Source: Rhizobium sp. CB3090 (lineage in GTDB: Bacteria > Pseudomonadota > Alphaproteobacteria > Rhizobiales > Rhizobiaceae). Taken from it: 64,000 nt of DNA. Positions 1 through 9,178 of this stretch are shown here, piece by piece. The stretch is taken from the NCBI RefSeq assembly GCF_029714285.1, contig NZ_CP121663.1, positions 1,116,001 to 1,180,000 of the forward strand, given 5' to 3'. Within the stretch, counting starts at the first letter, position 1; the number at the start of each line of letters is the position of its first letter. Position numbers and translations under genes: made by a program. The notes beneath the pieces were generated by a model. That model did no database searches. It had not been told where the DNA came from and was given only the letters and a program-made list of their open reading frames with translations.

Positions 1-35
1 TCGATCAAGAACAGACATTTGGCGAGGGCAGACAC

Positions 36-752
36 TTGGCAAAGAGCCTAGCGGATTTCAAATATTTCACCTTTGATGTCGTCGGAACCCTGATCGACTT
101 CGAAGGCGGCATCAAGGATTGCCTGGCGGCAATCGCCGATCAAGCAGGTGTTTCCGTCGATGGCGAGGAAGCGCTCGCCCTCTATCGCGCTGAACGCTAT
201 TCCGACGATGCCGATCTGTTTCCCGACGATCTGCTCCGTGTCTATCTGGCCATCGCGCCGAAGCTGGGGCTACCGGCTAAACAGGCATATGGCGAGCGCT
301 TGCGTGATTCCTGCAAGGGCTGGAAAGGCTTTCCCGATAGCGCCGCAGCTCTCCAGCGCCTTTCGCAGCGTTACAAGCTTATCGCCATGACGAATGCCCG
401 CCGCTGGGCGTTCGAGCACTTTTCCAAAGAACTCGGCAACCCGTTTTATGCCGCATTCACCACTGACGATACCGGCACGGAAAAGCCCGATCCGGCCTTC
501 TTCGAGCAGGTCTTCGCTTTTGTCGCGAAGGAAGGCGGTTCGAAAGACGACATTCTGCATGTTGCACAGAGCCAGTATCACGACATCGGCATCTCGCGGC
601 AGCTCGGCATGACCAATTGCTGGATCGAGCGGCGCCATGCCCAGAAGGGCTATGGCGGCACGATCGAGCCCAAGGAGTTCACCAGGCCCGATTTCCATTT
701 CACCTCCATAGCAGGGCTTGCCGATGCGGTGGAGGCAGTCAGGGCCGCCTGA
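36..752 (+). CDS. HAD-superfamily hydrolase (haloacid dehalogenase type II-like)
   Basis: Predicted cytoplasmic HAD phosphohydrolase/dehalogenase, 238 residues, a usual length. All four HAD motifs are visible: DVVGT at residues 14-18 with nucleophile Asp14, Thr119 in AMTNARR, Lys150 in EKPDP, and Asp183 in YHDIG. The start is a TTG at 36 preceded by GAGGG about 7 nt upstream; the frame stays open to the window edge, so a start outside the window cannot be excluded. It is followed after 74 nt by an ABC-importer operon on the same strand and is probably co-transcribed, which suggests it acts on the imported compound or a derivative. The substrate is unknown; the dehalogenase label is only a family name. 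Confidence 0.85.
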   Translation: MAKSLADFKYFTFDVVGTLIDFEGGIKDCLAAIADQAGVSVDGEEALALYRAERYSDDADLFPDDLLRVYLAIAPKLGLPAKQAYGERLRDSCKGWKGFPDSAAALQRLSQRYKLIAMTNARRWAFEHFSKELGNPFYAAFTTDDTGTEKPDPAFFEQVFAFVAKEGGSKDDILHVAQSQYHDIGISRQLGMTNCWIERRHAQKGYGGTIEPKEFTRPDFHFTSIAGLADAVEAVRAA

Positions 753-826
753 GTGACGACTATCCGGTACCGACCTCGCGTGAAAAGACGAGGCGCGCCA
801 ATCAAACCTTAACAAGGGGAACGCAA

Positions 827-2437
827 ATGAACGACAAGATCACGAATTGGACCAGCGCAGACGATGCCATGGTCGAAAATGCCATTCGCCGCGGTGCTAC
901 CCGCCGCGATCTCCTGCAGATGTTCCTTGCCGGCGGCATCGCTGCCGCAGCCGGCGGCGCGATCTTCGGCCGCGCCTCGGCGGCTTTCGCCGCAACCCCG
1001 GTCTCGGGCGGCTCACTGAAAGCGGCCGGCTGGTCGTCATCGACGGCCGACACGCTTGATCCGGCCAAGGCATCGCTTTCGACGGACTATGTCCGCTGCT
1101 GCGCCTTCTATAACCGCCTGTCCTTCCTCGACAAGGACGGCGTCACGCAGATGGAACTTGCCGAAAGCATCGAAAGCTCCGACGCCAAGGTATGGACCGT
1201 CAAGCTTCGCAAGGGCGTGACGTTCCACGACGGCAAAACCCTTTCTTCCGCCGACGTCGTCTATTCGCTGAAGCGCCATCTTGATCCGGCTGTCGGCTCG
1301 AAGGTCAATGCGATCGCCAAGCAGATGACCGGCATCAAGGCCGTCGATCCGCAGACCGTCGAGATCACCCTCGCCAATCCGAACGCTGATCTTCCGACCA
1401 TCCTTGCCATCCATCATTTCATGATCATTGCCGATGGCACCACGGACTTCAGCAAGGCCAATGGCACCGGCGCATTCGTCTGCGAAAGCTTCGAACCCGG
1501 CGTCCGGTCCATCGCAGTCAAGAACAAGAATTATTGGAAGAAAAGCGGTCCGTACCTCGACTCCTTCGAGTTCTTCGCGATCGAAGACGACTCCGCACGC
1601 GTCAATGCGCTGCTTTCGGGCGATATCCAGCTCGCCGCATCCATCAATCCACGCTCCATGCGGCTCCTGGACAGCCAGAAGGGCGTGACATTGTCGAAGA
1701 CCACCTCCGGCAATTATACCGACCTCAACATGCGTCTGGATATGAGCCCGGGCAACAGCAAGGACTTCGTGACCGGCGTCAAGTATCTCCTGAACCGGGA
1801 AGTCATCCAGAAGTCGGCGCTACGCGGACTTGCCGAGATCGGCAACGACCAGCCTGTGCCTCCTTCCAACATCTACCATAATGCCGATCTGAAGCCGAAG
1901 GCCTTCGATCCGGAGAAAGCCAAGTTCCACTTCCAGAAGTCGGGTCTGCTCGGCCAGTCCATTCCTGTTGTCGCGTCCGACGCTGCAACCTCGTCTGTCG
2001 ACATGGCGATGGTGCTGCAGCAGGCCGGCGCCGAGATCGGTATGAAGTTCGACGTCCAGCGCGTGCCCTCAGACGGCTACTGGTCGAACTACTGGCTGAA
2101 GGCGCCGATGCATTTCGGCAATATCAATCCGCGTCCGACCCCCGACATTCTGTTCTCGCTGCTCTACGCCTCCCAGGCTCCCTGGAACGAGAGCCAGTAC
2201 AAGTCGGAGAAGTTCGACAGCATGCTGATCGAGGCGCGCGGCTTGCTCGATCAGGCCAAGCGCAAGGCGATCTACGGCGACATGCAGGCGATGATCGCCG
2301 AAGAGGCGGGTACCGCCATTCCGGCCTATATCTCCAATGTCGACGCGATTTCTTCGAAGCTGCACGGCCTGGAGGCCAATCCGCTCGGCGGCATGATGGG
2401 TTATGCCTTCGCGGAATATGTCTGGCTTGATGCCTGA
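827..2437 (+). CDS. ABC transporter substrate-binding protein, peptide/opine family (SBP_bac_5), Tat-type signal
   Basis: Periplasmic binding component of a DppA/OppA-class importer, 536 residues. The start ATG at 827 follows AAGGGG about 9 nt upstream and gives a clean N-terminus; an upstream in-frame extension overlapping the HAD gene is rejected. Residues 25-31 read TRRDLLQ, a twin-arginine motif, followed by a hydrophobic stretch and an AFA-A type cleavage site near residue 55, so Tat export is likely. The body has the family style of long cluster C binding proteins (for example VTFHDGKTLSSADVVYSL). It is first in an importer operon whose permeases follow after a hairpin-containing gap. 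The ligand is not predictable; a neighbouring DadA-like oxidase suggests an amino acid derivative, opine or small peptide. Confidence 0.9.
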   Translation: MNDKITNWTSADDAMVENAIRRGATRRDLLQMFLAGGIAAAAGGAIFGRASAAFAATPVSGGSLKAAGWSSSTADTLDPAKASLSTDYVRCCAFYNRLSFLDKDGVTQMELAESIESSDAKVWTVKLRKGVTFHDGKTLSSADVVYSLKRHLDPAVGSKVNAIAKQMTGIKAVDPQTVEITLANPNADLPTILAIHHFMIIADGTTDFSKANGTGAFVCESFEPGVRSIAVKNKNYWKKSGPYLDSFEFFAIEDDSARVNALLSGDIQLAASINPRSMRLLDSQKGVTLSKTTSGNYTDLNMRLDMSPGNSKDFVTGVKYLLNREVIQKSALRGLAEIGNDQPVPPSNIYHNADLKPKAFDPEKAKFHFQKSGLLGQSIPVVASDAATSSVDMAMVLQQAGAEIGMKFDVQRVPSDGYWSNYWLKAPMHFGNINPRPTPDILFSLLYASQAPWNESQYKSEKFDSMLIEARGLLDQAKRKAIYGDMQAMIAEEAGTAIPAYISNVDAISSKLHGLEANPLGGMMGYAFAEYVWLDA

Positions 2438-2451
2438 TCCCTGCCTTCGTG

Positions 2452-2508
2452 CCCGACGGGTGGTGCCTCGGCACCACTTGTCGGGTACAGTGCCGTATAG
2501 TCGGCACT
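2452..2508 (+). promoter_or_regulatory. Two consecutive intercistronic hairpins between binding protein and permease genes
   Basis: The first hairpin pairs CCCGAC (2452-2457) with GTCGGG (2480-2485) and TGGTGCC (2461-2467) with GGCACCA (2470-2476) around a 2-nt loop, a 13-bp stem with one 3x3 internal loop. The second pairs AGTGCCG (2489-2495) with CGGCACT (2502-2508). No T-run follows, so they are more likely mRNA-stabilising or attenuating structures that raise the binding-protein level over the membrane components than a full terminator. Confidence 0.7.
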
Positions 2509-2533
2509 TCCGTTCTCGCGATGGGGATCTGTC

Positions 2534-3484
2534 ATGAACCGCCACGTTCTATCTCTCGTGCTCGGCCGCGTGATCGTAGCCTTGATCACGCTGCTCATCG
2601 TGTCATTCACGGTGTTTGCGGCAACGGAAATGCTGCCCGGCGATGTGGCTCAGATCCTCCTTGGTCAAGCCGCAACACCCGAAGCTGTCGCGGGCCTGCG
2701 CGCCGCCATGCATCTCAATGATCCGGCCATCCTGCGTTTCGTTCGCTGGCTTGCCGGGCTCGCCACCGGCGATCTCGGCATTTCCTATGCCAACAACATG
2801 CCGATCGCCGATCTGATCGGTGCCCGGCTCGGAAACTCGCTGAAGCTTGCGGCGGCCACGACACTGTTTTCCGTGCCGATCGCTCTCACGCTGGGCATCA
2901 CCGCGGCCATGCTGCGCGGCTCCCTCTACGACCGGATTGTTACCGTGATTTCGATCGGCGTGATTTCAGTGCCCGAATTCATGGTCGCAACATCGGCGGT
3001 GCTGATCTTTGCCGTCTATCTCAAATGGCTGCCCGCGCTCGCCTTCGCCAATGAGATCCACTCTTTCTCCCAGATGCTGCGTGTCTTCGCGATGCCGGTC
3101 ATCACGCTGAGCTTCGTGATATCGGCACAGATGATCCGCATGACCCGAGCCGCCGTCATCGAGACGCTGAACACGCCTTATGTCGAAATGGCGCTCCTGA
3201 AAGGCGCCTCGCGCCCGCGCATGGTCCTGAAGCACGCCCTGCCGAATGCGCTCGGCCCGATCGTCAATGCCGTGGCGCTTTCGCTCTCCTACCTGCTCGG
3301 CGGCGTCATCATCGTCGAAACCATCTTCAACTATCCCGGCATCGCCAAGCTGATGGTGGACGCGGTCGCAACGCGAGATCTGCCGCTCATTCAGACCTGC
3401 GCCATGATTTTCTGCCTGGTCTATCTGCTGCTGATCACCATTGCCGACATCATCGCCATCATGTCCAATCCGAGGCTGCGCTGA
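2534..3484 (+). CDS. ABC transporter permease, DppB/OppB type
   Basis: Inner-membrane permease of the peptide/opine importer, 316 residues, typical of DppB. It begins with a hydrophobic helix (about residues 9-30), has further membrane segments around residues 100-200 and 250-310, and carries an EAA-type ATPase-contact loop near residues 215-240 (KGASRPRMVLKHALPNALGP). The start is ATG 2534, with GATGGGGAT upstream as a weak ribosome site. It is followed after 2 nt by the second permease gene, so the two are translationally coupled. It forms the translocation pore with the DppC-type partner. Confidence 0.9.
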   Translation: MNRHVLSLVLGRVIVALITLLIVSFTVFAATEMLPGDVAQILLGQAATPEAVAGLRAAMHLNDPAILRFVRWLAGLATGDLGISYANNMPIADLIGARLGNSLKLAAATTLFSVPIALTLGITAAMLRGSLYDRIVTVISIGVISVPEFMVATSAVLIFAVYLKWLPALAFANEIHSFSQMLRVFAMPVITLSFVISAQMIRMTRAAVIETLNTPYVEMALLKGASRPRMVLKHALPNALGPIVNAVALSLSYLLGGVIIVETIFNYPGIAKLMVDAVATRDLPLIQTCAMIFCLVYLLLITIADIIAIMSNPRLR

Positions 3485-3486
3485 CC

Positions 3487-4329
3487 ATGGCTCTTACCGC
3501 ACTCACACCTCGCCGGTTCGGTTTCCGATTCAATGTCGTCGGTATGCTCGGCCTTGCCGTCATCCTTGCCTGGGCATTGGTCGCCATCTTCGCGCCGCTG
3601 CTGACGCCTTACCCGATCGGCGACATCGTCGATTTCGATTATTTCGGGCCGATGTCGGCCAAGTTCTGGCTCGGCACCGATTATCTAGGCCGGGACATCT
3701 TCTCCCGCATCCTCATGGGCGCGCGCTACACCGTCGGCATTTCGCTTGCCGCCGTCTGCATTGCCTGCTTCGTCGGTGTCGCGCTCGGCATGATCGCAGC
3801 GGTGATCGGCGGCTGGTTCGACAGCGTGCTCAGCCGCTTTCTCGACGCGCTGAACTCCATCCCGAGCAAGCTGTTCGGCCTTGTGGTCGTCGCCGGCGTC
3901 GGATCGTCGATCCCGGTGCTGATCATGACGCTCGCCGTCATCTATACGCCCGGCGCCTATCGCTTCTCGCGGGCGCTCTCGGTCAATATCAACACCATGG
4001 ATTTCATCACGGTTGCCCGCGCCCGCGGTGAAGGGGCGCTCTATCTCATCCGCTCGGAAATCCTGCCCAACATCCTTGGGCCTGTGATGGCCGATCTCGG
4101 CCTGCGCTTCGTCTTCATCGTGCTGCTTCTGTCGGGGCTCTCCTTCCTCGGCCTCGGCGTGCAGCCGCCGAATGCGGACTGGGGTGCGCTGGTGCGCGAA
4201 AACATCGGCGGCTTGCCCTTCGGCGCGCCGGCGGTGATGTTCCCGAGCATTGCGATCGCCAGCCTGACGATCAGCGTCAACCTGCTGATCGACAACCTCC
4301 CCCAGAAGATTCGAGACCGGAGCAATTGA
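3487..4329 (+). CDS. ABC transporter permease, DppC/OppC type
   Basis: Second inner-membrane permease, 280 residues, DppC length. The N-terminal transmembrane helix (about residues 18-40) is followed by the family sequence FWLGTDYLGRDIFSRIL near residue 60 and an EAA loop (ARARGEGALYLIRSEILPN) near residues 178-197. It starts 2 nt after the preceding permease gene, and its stop TGA overlaps the next start in a TGATG junction at 4327-4331. That tight packing supports one operon with the binding protein and the double ATPase. Confidence 0.9.
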   Translation: MALTALTPRRFGFRFNVVGMLGLAVILAWALVAIFAPLLTPYPIGDIVDFDYFGPMSAKFWLGTDYLGRDIFSRILMGARYTVGISLAAVCIACFVGVALGMIAAVIGGWFDSVLSRFLDALNSIPSKLFGLVVVAGVGSSIPVLIMTLAVIYTPGAYRFSRALSVNINTMDFITVARARGEGALYLIRSEILPNILGPVMADLGLRFVFIVLLLSGLSFLGLGVQPPNADWGALVRENIGGLPFGAPAVMFPSIAIASLTISVNLLIDNLPQKIRDRSN

Positions 4330-5990
4330 TGGCCAAACTCGTCGACATTCGCGACCTGAAGGTCGAGGCCAAGACGGATGCGGGCCGCCAGGTCGACATC
4401 ATCCGCGGCGTCAGCTTCGATATACAGGAGGGGGAAATCGTCGCCCTGATCGGCGAAAGCGGCTCGGGCAAGACGACGATCGCGTTGACCCTGATGGGGT
4501 ATACCCGGCAAGGCTGTCGCATCAGCGGCGGCCAGGTCCTGCTCGCCGGCAAGGACATGGCAAGCCTGCCCGAAAAGGCCAGAGCGCGCATTCGCGGAAC
4601 CGAGGTCGCCTATGTCCCGCAAAGTGCTGCGGCAGCTTTCAATCCGGCGCAGACGATCATGGAGCAGGTGATCGAAATCACCCGCATCCACGGCCTGATG
4701 CCGGCCGAGGAGGCAAAGACCCGCGCCGTCGAGCTCTTCAAGGCGCTGAGCCTGCCGAACCCGGACACGATCGGTTCGCGCTATCCGCATCAGGTGTCCG
4801 GAGGCCAGTTGCAGCGGCTTTCAGCCGCGATGGCACTGATCGGCAATCCGAAACTTATGATTTTCGACGAGCCGACGACGGCGCTCGACGTCACCACGCA
4901 GATCGAGGTTCTCAGAGCTTTCAAATCGGTGATGAAAAAGGGCGGCATCGCCGGCGTCTATGTGTCTCACGACCTCGCCGTCGTGGCGCAGGTCGCCGAC
5001 CGCATCGTTGTTCTGAAGGGCGGGGAAGTCCAGGAAATCGGCAAGACGGAGCAGATCCTCTCTGCGCCCTCGCATCCCTATACACGCCAGTTGCTGGGTG
5101 CTTTCGAACCCAAGCTCTATGCCTCTCCGGTATCGAAGGAGCCAGAAAAGATACCGGCCCTGCTGGAGGTTACCAACGTGGTGGCGGGCTATGGCCCTAT
5201 CCGGCCGGACGGTCTGCCGGCAGCGACCGCACTCAGATCCGTGAGCCTCAGGCTCGAAGCCGGCCGTAACCTCGGCGTCATCGGCGAATCCGGCTGCGGA
5301 AAATCGACGCTTGCCCGCGTCATAGCCGGCATCCTGCCACCGGTTTCCGGAAACATCGTCTTCAACGGGAAACAGCTTGCAGCCGATGCCCGCAATCGCC
5401 AGCGCGAAGAGCTGCAAAAGCTGCAGATCGTCTTTCAATTTGCCGATACGGCGCTCAATCCCGCCAAGTCGATCGGTGAAATACTCGGGCGTCCGCTTGC
5501 CTTCTATCACAATCTCGGCCGCAGGGAGCGCGAGGCGCGCATCGATCAGCTACTCGACATGGTCCACCTGCCCAAGGCTCTCAAGCATCGGCGCGCGCCG
5601 GAACTCTCCGGCGGCCAAAAGCAGCGCATCAACCTCGCGCGCGCACTTGCCGCCGAGCCGAAGCTCATCCTCTGCGACGAGATTACATCAGCCCTCGACA
5701 CGGTCGTTGCGGCCGCCATCCTCGATCTCCTCAAGGAGCTGCAACGCGAACTCGGCCTCTCCTACGTCTTCATCAGCCACGATCTATCGACCGTGCAGGC
5801 GATCTGCGATGAGATTGCGGTGATGTATGCAGGCGAGAAGATCGAGCAACTCGCATCCGCCGATCTCGCCGGCGGCGCCAAACACCCCTATTCCAAACTG
5901 CTCTTCTCCTCCGTGCCGAAGCTCAGCACCGGCTGGCTGGACAGCCTGGAACAAAATCCTGAGCTGGTGGGCGCCTTTGCGAAACGCTGA
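4329..5990 (+). CDS. ABC transporter ATP-binding protein, fused DppD-DppF type (two nucleotide-binding domains)
   Basis: Cytoplasmic ATPase of the importer, 553 residues, carrying two complete ABC domains in one chain. Domain 1 has Walker A GESGSGKTT (42-50), signature VSGGQ (156-160) and Walker B LMIFDEP (176-182). Domain 2 has Walker A GESGCGKST (319-327), signature LSGGQ (426-430) and Walker B LILCDE (446-451), where the usual DEPTSALD reads DEITSALD. The HPYT sequence after domain 1 is typical of the oligopeptide family. The ATG at 4329 overlaps the upstream stop; a TTG one codon earlier is less likely. This completes a five-part importer with one binding protein, two permeases and two NBDs. 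Confidence 0.92.
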   Translation: MAKLVDIRDLKVEAKTDAGRQVDIIRGVSFDIQEGEIVALIGESGSGKTTIALTLMGYTRQGCRISGGQVLLAGKDMASLPEKARARIRGTEVAYVPQSAAAAFNPAQTIMEQVIEITRIHGLMPAEEAKTRAVELFKALSLPNPDTIGSRYPHQVSGGQLQRLSAAMALIGNPKLMIFDEPTTALDVTTQIEVLRAFKSVMKKGGIAGVYVSHDLAVVAQVADRIVVLKGGEVQEIGKTEQILSAPSHPYTRQLLGAFEPKLYASPVSKEPEKIPALLEVTNVVAGYGPIRPDGLPAATALRSVSLRLEAGRNLGVIGESGCGKSTLARVIAGILPPVSGNIVFNGKQLAADARNRQREELQKLQIVFQFADTALNPAKSIGEILGRPLAFYHNLGRREREARIDQLLDMVHLPKALKHRRAPELSGGQKQRINLARALAAEPKLILCDEITSALDTVVAAAILDLLKELQRELGLSYVFISHDLSTVQAICDEIAVMYAGEKIEQLASADLAGGAKHPYSKLLFSSVPKLSTGWLDSLEQNPELVGAFAKR

Positions 5991-6026
5991 GCTGCCGTCC
6001 GGCGAATAGACAGCAGCGAAGACGGC

Positions 6027-6503
6027 TCAGACCGGAAACAGGCTGGTGAGCGGCATATGCGCTTTGACGATCGGCGATTTCAGCACGACGAAGCTGAAAT
6101 ATTTGTCGATGCCGATTTCCATGTCGATCAGCCGTTCCATGGTCGTCTGGTATTCGGCAATTCCGGCGGTCACGAACTTCACCAGATAGTCATAGCCGCC
6201 GGAGACGAGATGGCACTCCACCACCGAGTCCACCTTCTCGACCGCCGCCAGAAATCGGGCAAAATCGATCTGGCGATGGTTCTTGAGCGTAACCTCGGTG
6301 AACACGGTGAGCGTCTGCCCAAGCTTGGCGATGTTGATCTGTGCCGAATAGCCGACGATGTATCCTTCCGCCTGTAATTTCTTGACCCGCATCAGGCAGG
6401 GGCTGGGAGAGAGGTTGACGAGTTCGGCCAGTTCCACATTGGTGATGCGGCCGTTCTTCTGCAATTCGTAGAGGATCTTGATGTCGATCCGGTCGAGTTT
6501 CAT
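6027..6503 (-). CDS. Lrp/AsnC-family transcriptional regulator
   Basis: DNA-binding regulator of the leucine-responsive family, 158 residues, the standard length. The N-terminal winged helix-turn-helix is clear (LDRIDIKILYELQKNGRI, then VELAELVNLSPSPCLMRVKKL), followed by the RAM effector-binding domain from about residue 65. It is convergent with the importer operon and divergent from the FAD oxidoreductase gene, sharing a 255-bp intergenic region. Regulators of this class usually sense an amino acid and control the adjacent catabolic gene, so control of the DadA-like oxidase and perhaps the importer is inferred. The effector is unknown. Confidence 0.92.
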   Translation of the reverse strand: MKLDRIDIKILYELQKNGRITNVELAELVNLSPSPCLMRVKKLQAEGYIVGYSAQINIAKLGQTLTVFTEVTLKNHRQIDFARFLAAVEKVDSVVECHLVSGGYDYLVKFVTAGIAEYQTTMERLIDMEIGIDKYFSFVVLKSPIVKAHMPLTSLFPV

Positions 6504-6758
6504 CGGCGCGCTCCAATTTCGCGGGCGGCATGGCGCCGCCGCCTTGCGGAATAATCTTTTGTCATCTTATGCGGAAAGCCTTACTTAGCAAGCGGAATTC
6601 AACCCGTTCGCGCCAATATAACTTCGTAAAATCCGCACCTTAGCACAAGTATTCGCCATAGCTGCATGCGACCGAAGGAAATGCTGTCTGACGGCGATCT
6701 GCAGCATTTGCGCTGGGAAACCTCGACTAAAATGCTCGCCTGTAAACCGGAGAGTGCC
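6504..6758. promoter_or_regulatory. Divergent promoter region between Lrp-type regulator and FAD oxidoreductase
   Basis: 255 bp between divergent start codons. It contains three GCGGAA words on the plus strand (in TTGCGGAATAAT, ATGCGGAAAGC and AAGCGGAATTC, about 6543-6597) and one inverted copy in AAATCCGCAC near 6628-6637. Spaced repeats like these would suit an Lrp-type multimeric operator, but this is only a pattern seen by eye. Confidence 0.35.
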
Positions 6759-8084
6759 ATGCCCGCCCCCCTTCTGCACATCGCAACCAGCCCTGCCCTG
6801 CCCGACGAGGCTGATGTCGTGGTGATCGGCGGCGGCATCGTCGGAAGCTTTGCCGCCTACTATCTCGCGCGGCGGGGCTTGAAGGTCGCGCTTCTGGAAA
6901 AGGGGCGGATCGGCGCCGAGCAGTCCAGCCGAAACTGGGGATGGTGCCGGCAGCAGAACCGGGATGCCCGCGAACTGCCGATGGCAACCAAGAGCCTGGC
7001 TCTTTGGGAGGACTTCGGCAATGACAGTGGAGAGGACACAGGATTCAGCCGTTGCGGCCTGCTCTATCTGAGCAATGACGATGCGGAACTCGCCGGCTGG
7101 GCGCGCTGGGGTGAGTTTGCCCGCGGCGTCGGCGTCACCACCCATATGCTGGACCAAAAGCAGGCAAGCGAATTCGGCTCGGCGACCGGCCGGCGCTGGA
7201 AGGGCGGCGTCTTCTCGCCGACTGACGGCACTGCCGATCCGTCTCGCGCTGCCCCTGTGGTCGCCCGTGCCATCATGGCGCTCGGCGGCAGCGTTCATCA
7301 GATGTGCGCCGCTCGCGGCCTCGAGACCAAAGCCGGCCATGTCAGTGCCGTGGTGACCGAGGCCGGCATAATCCGCACCCGCGCGGCGGTGATGGCCGGC
7401 GGCGCCTGGGCATCGTCCTTTTGCCGGCAGCTCGGCATTCGCTTTCCACAAGCGTCGATCCGCGCTTCGATCCTCTCGGTCGCGCCCGGTGCCGAGGGTT
7501 TGCCGGCGGCGCTGCACACTGCCGCGGTCTCGGCCACGCGCAGAGGTGACGGTGGCTACACGCTTGCGATCAGCGGCCGCGCCCGCATAGATCCGACATT
7601 GCAGCAGTTTCGTTTCGCCCGCCATTTCGTGCCGATGTTCGCCAAGCGCTGGCGCAGCCTCGCTCCCGGCTGTCTCGAAGGTGTAAAGAGCGGGCATGAA
7701 ACCCTGTCGCGCTGGCGGCTCGACCGCCCGACACCGATGGAGCAGAACCGCATTCTCGATCCTCGTCCGGATCGCAAGCAGATCGAATTGACCCTAGAGC
7801 GGGCGCGGACATTGCTTCCAGCGCTTGCCCAAACGCCCGTCTCCGCCGCGTGGGCCGGGTATATCGACAGCACGCCCGACGGCGTGCCGGCAATCGGCGA
7901 AATTCCGGCACTCCCCGGATTGATCCTGGCGGCAGGCTTCAGCGGCCACGGGTTCGGAATCGGCCCGGGGGCGGGTCATCTCGTCGCCGATCTCGTCACG
8001 GGCGCGAAACCGATCGTCGATCCGAAACCGTATCATCCGGATCGGCTGAATGGCTCGGTCTGGGGCGCGGTCGCGGAATTTTGA
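6759..8084 (+). CDS. FAD-dependent oxidoreductase, DAO family (DadA-like D-amino acid dehydrogenase)
   Basis: Flavoprotein of the DAO superfamily, 441 residues, expected to oxidise the C-N bond of an amino acid or secondary amine. The N-terminus has the dinucleotide-binding fold: GGGIVG at residues 24-29 and Glu47 at the end of the second strand. SSRNWGWCRQQNRD follows soon after and is typical of this subfamily. The C-terminus carries the second FAD contact (GFSGHGFGIGPGAGHLVADL). The start ATG at 6759 has GGAG about 8 nt upstream; longer in-frame starts are possible but unlikely. It is divergent from an Lrp/AsnC gene and close to an importer, giving a coherent uptake-and-oxidation locus. 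The substrate is not determinable from sequence. Confidence 0.85.
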   Translation: MPAPLLHIATSPALPDEADVVVIGGGIVGSFAAYYLARRGLKVALLEKGRIGAEQSSRNWGWCRQQNRDARELPMATKSLALWEDFGNDSGEDTGFSRCGLLYLSNDDAELAGWARWGEFARGVGVTTHMLDQKQASEFGSATGRRWKGGVFSPTDGTADPSRAAPVVARAIMALGGSVHQMCAARGLETKAGHVSAVVTEAGIIRTRAAVMAGGAWASSFCRQLGIRFPQASIRASILSVAPGAEGLPAALHTAAVSATRRGDGGYTLAISGRARIDPTLQQFRFARHFVPMFAKRWRSLAPGCLEGVKSGHETLSRWRLDRPTPMEQNRILDPRPDRKQIELTLERARTLLPALAQTPVSAAWAGYIDSTPDGVPAIGEIPALPGLILAAGFSGHGFGIGPGAGHLVADLVTGAKPIVDPKPYHPDRLNGSVWGAVAEF

Positions 8085-8369
8085 CGGCTTCACAGGTGGC
8101 CCGACCGCGCGTAATATAGCCAGTCGCCAGCACCGGAATTGTGCTTGCAAACACCATCGCCGAAAATCTGGACGCCAGTAGCCTTAAGTCCGGCTGTCCA
8201 ACGATTGATGCCCTTGACAGGGCGTCATCGGAAGCAGCCCGCTTTGCAAAGCCATGTTTACTTGCGCAGCTTTTTCGTGCGGAGATGGAACTTTTTGATC
8301 TCACTCGTGGAACCGACCGACAAAACCATCGTTTGCCTAACTTCACCTGAAAGACAAAGGAGGATCAGA

Positions 8370-8612
8370 ATGAGCGCTCTCGCATGGAAGGCACCCGTCT
8401 CCGTCATTGTCAGCAGTGGGAAACAGAAGGTCGTCAAGAGTCCGGCCGAAGCTGTGGGGTGTCTGGAAAGAGAATGGCCGATTGCCGATGGCGTCTTTCT
8501 AAGGGAAGCTAAGAAGGTCTGCAGCGCCGCCCTCGAGCACGAATGTACGGCGAGCGAGGCGCGTGACGCCTTTGAAATGGCCTCGATCGAGGCGCTTCTG
8601 GCCCGTCGCTGA
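8370..8612 (+). CDS. DUF982 family small protein (copy 1)
   Basis: 80-residue protein of the rhizobial DUF982 family (pattern W..PV.V, AV.CLEREWP, AR..C..AL, A..AFE.A..EA). The start ATG at 8370 is set by the strong ribosome site AAAGGAGG ending 7 nt upstream; an upstream in-frame extension is rejected. There is no signal peptide or membrane segment. A second DUF982 gene follows about 270 bp downstream on the same strand and shares the family pattern but is only distantly similar. Function is unknown; such genes occur in many copies in Rhizobium genomes. Confidence 0.85.
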   Translation: MSALAWKAPVSVIVSSGKQKVVKSPAEAVGCLEREWPIADGVFLREAKKVCSAALEHECTASEARDAFEMASIEALLARR

Positions 8613-8886
8613 GGTTATTTGCCGATCGCTCCCGTGCCGCGTGTAACGCGGAGCACGGCAACCTGTTTTACGCTTCATCGACATCTCTCCCTCACAGCCC
8701 GAGCTTTGGCCGCCTCAGGCCGAGCCCTGCCTTGTCTGCCGCGCAGCCGGGCATCGGCATGCCTGGTTCTCAGGAAGCATACCCTGCGATTTAGCCCCTT
8801 ACATGTAGGAGAACGGGTCGTGCTGCTTTCCGCGGAATGCTTTTTGCAAGGTTACCAAGGTCTTTATGTTTCGGAGGTAATGCGTT

Positions 8887-9141
8887 TTGAAACGAAACAC
8901 CTTGCGGCCCTTCTCCGCCGTGACGCTCGTGATGGGAGGCACGGAGGGATATCGGCGGGTCAATTCGGTACAGGATGCGGCTGAGACGCTGCTGGAACAT
9001 TGGCCGATTGAAGATGGCGAAGAATATGTGACCGCCGTACGGACATGCCTTGATGCGATGATGGGTGTGGTCTGCGCGGAAGCCGCCCGAGAAGCATTCA
9101 TCAAGGCGGCGGAAGAAGCCGGCGTAGCTTTGCTGCAGTAA
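8887..9141 (+). CDS. DUF982 family small protein (copy 2)
   Basis: 84-residue DUF982 protein (VTLVMGGTEGYRRVNSVQDA, LLEHWPIEDGEEY, CLDAMMGV, AREAFIKAAEEAGV). The start is taken as TTG 8887 because GGAGG at 8874-8878 lies 8 nt upstream. An ATG at 8880 is in another frame and gives no family match. It is predicted soluble and of unknown function. With the gene at 8370 it forms a diverged tandem pair of one family. Confidence 0.8.
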   Translation: MKRNTLRPFSAVTLVMGGTEGYRRVNSVQDAAETLLEHWPIEDGEEYVTAVRTCLDAMMGVVCAEAAREAFIKAAEEAGVALLQ

Positions 9142-9152
9142 GAGACCCCCAA

Positions 9153-9178
9153 GCCGCTCCTCATCTGGTGCGAGCGGC
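9153..9178 (+). terminator. Candidate terminator hairpin after second DUF982 gene
   Basis: GCCGCTC (9153-9159) pairs with GAGCGGC (9172-9178), a 7-bp GC-rich stem beginning 11 nt after the stop codon at 9141. No clear T-run follows, so termination is uncertain. Confidence 0.4.
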
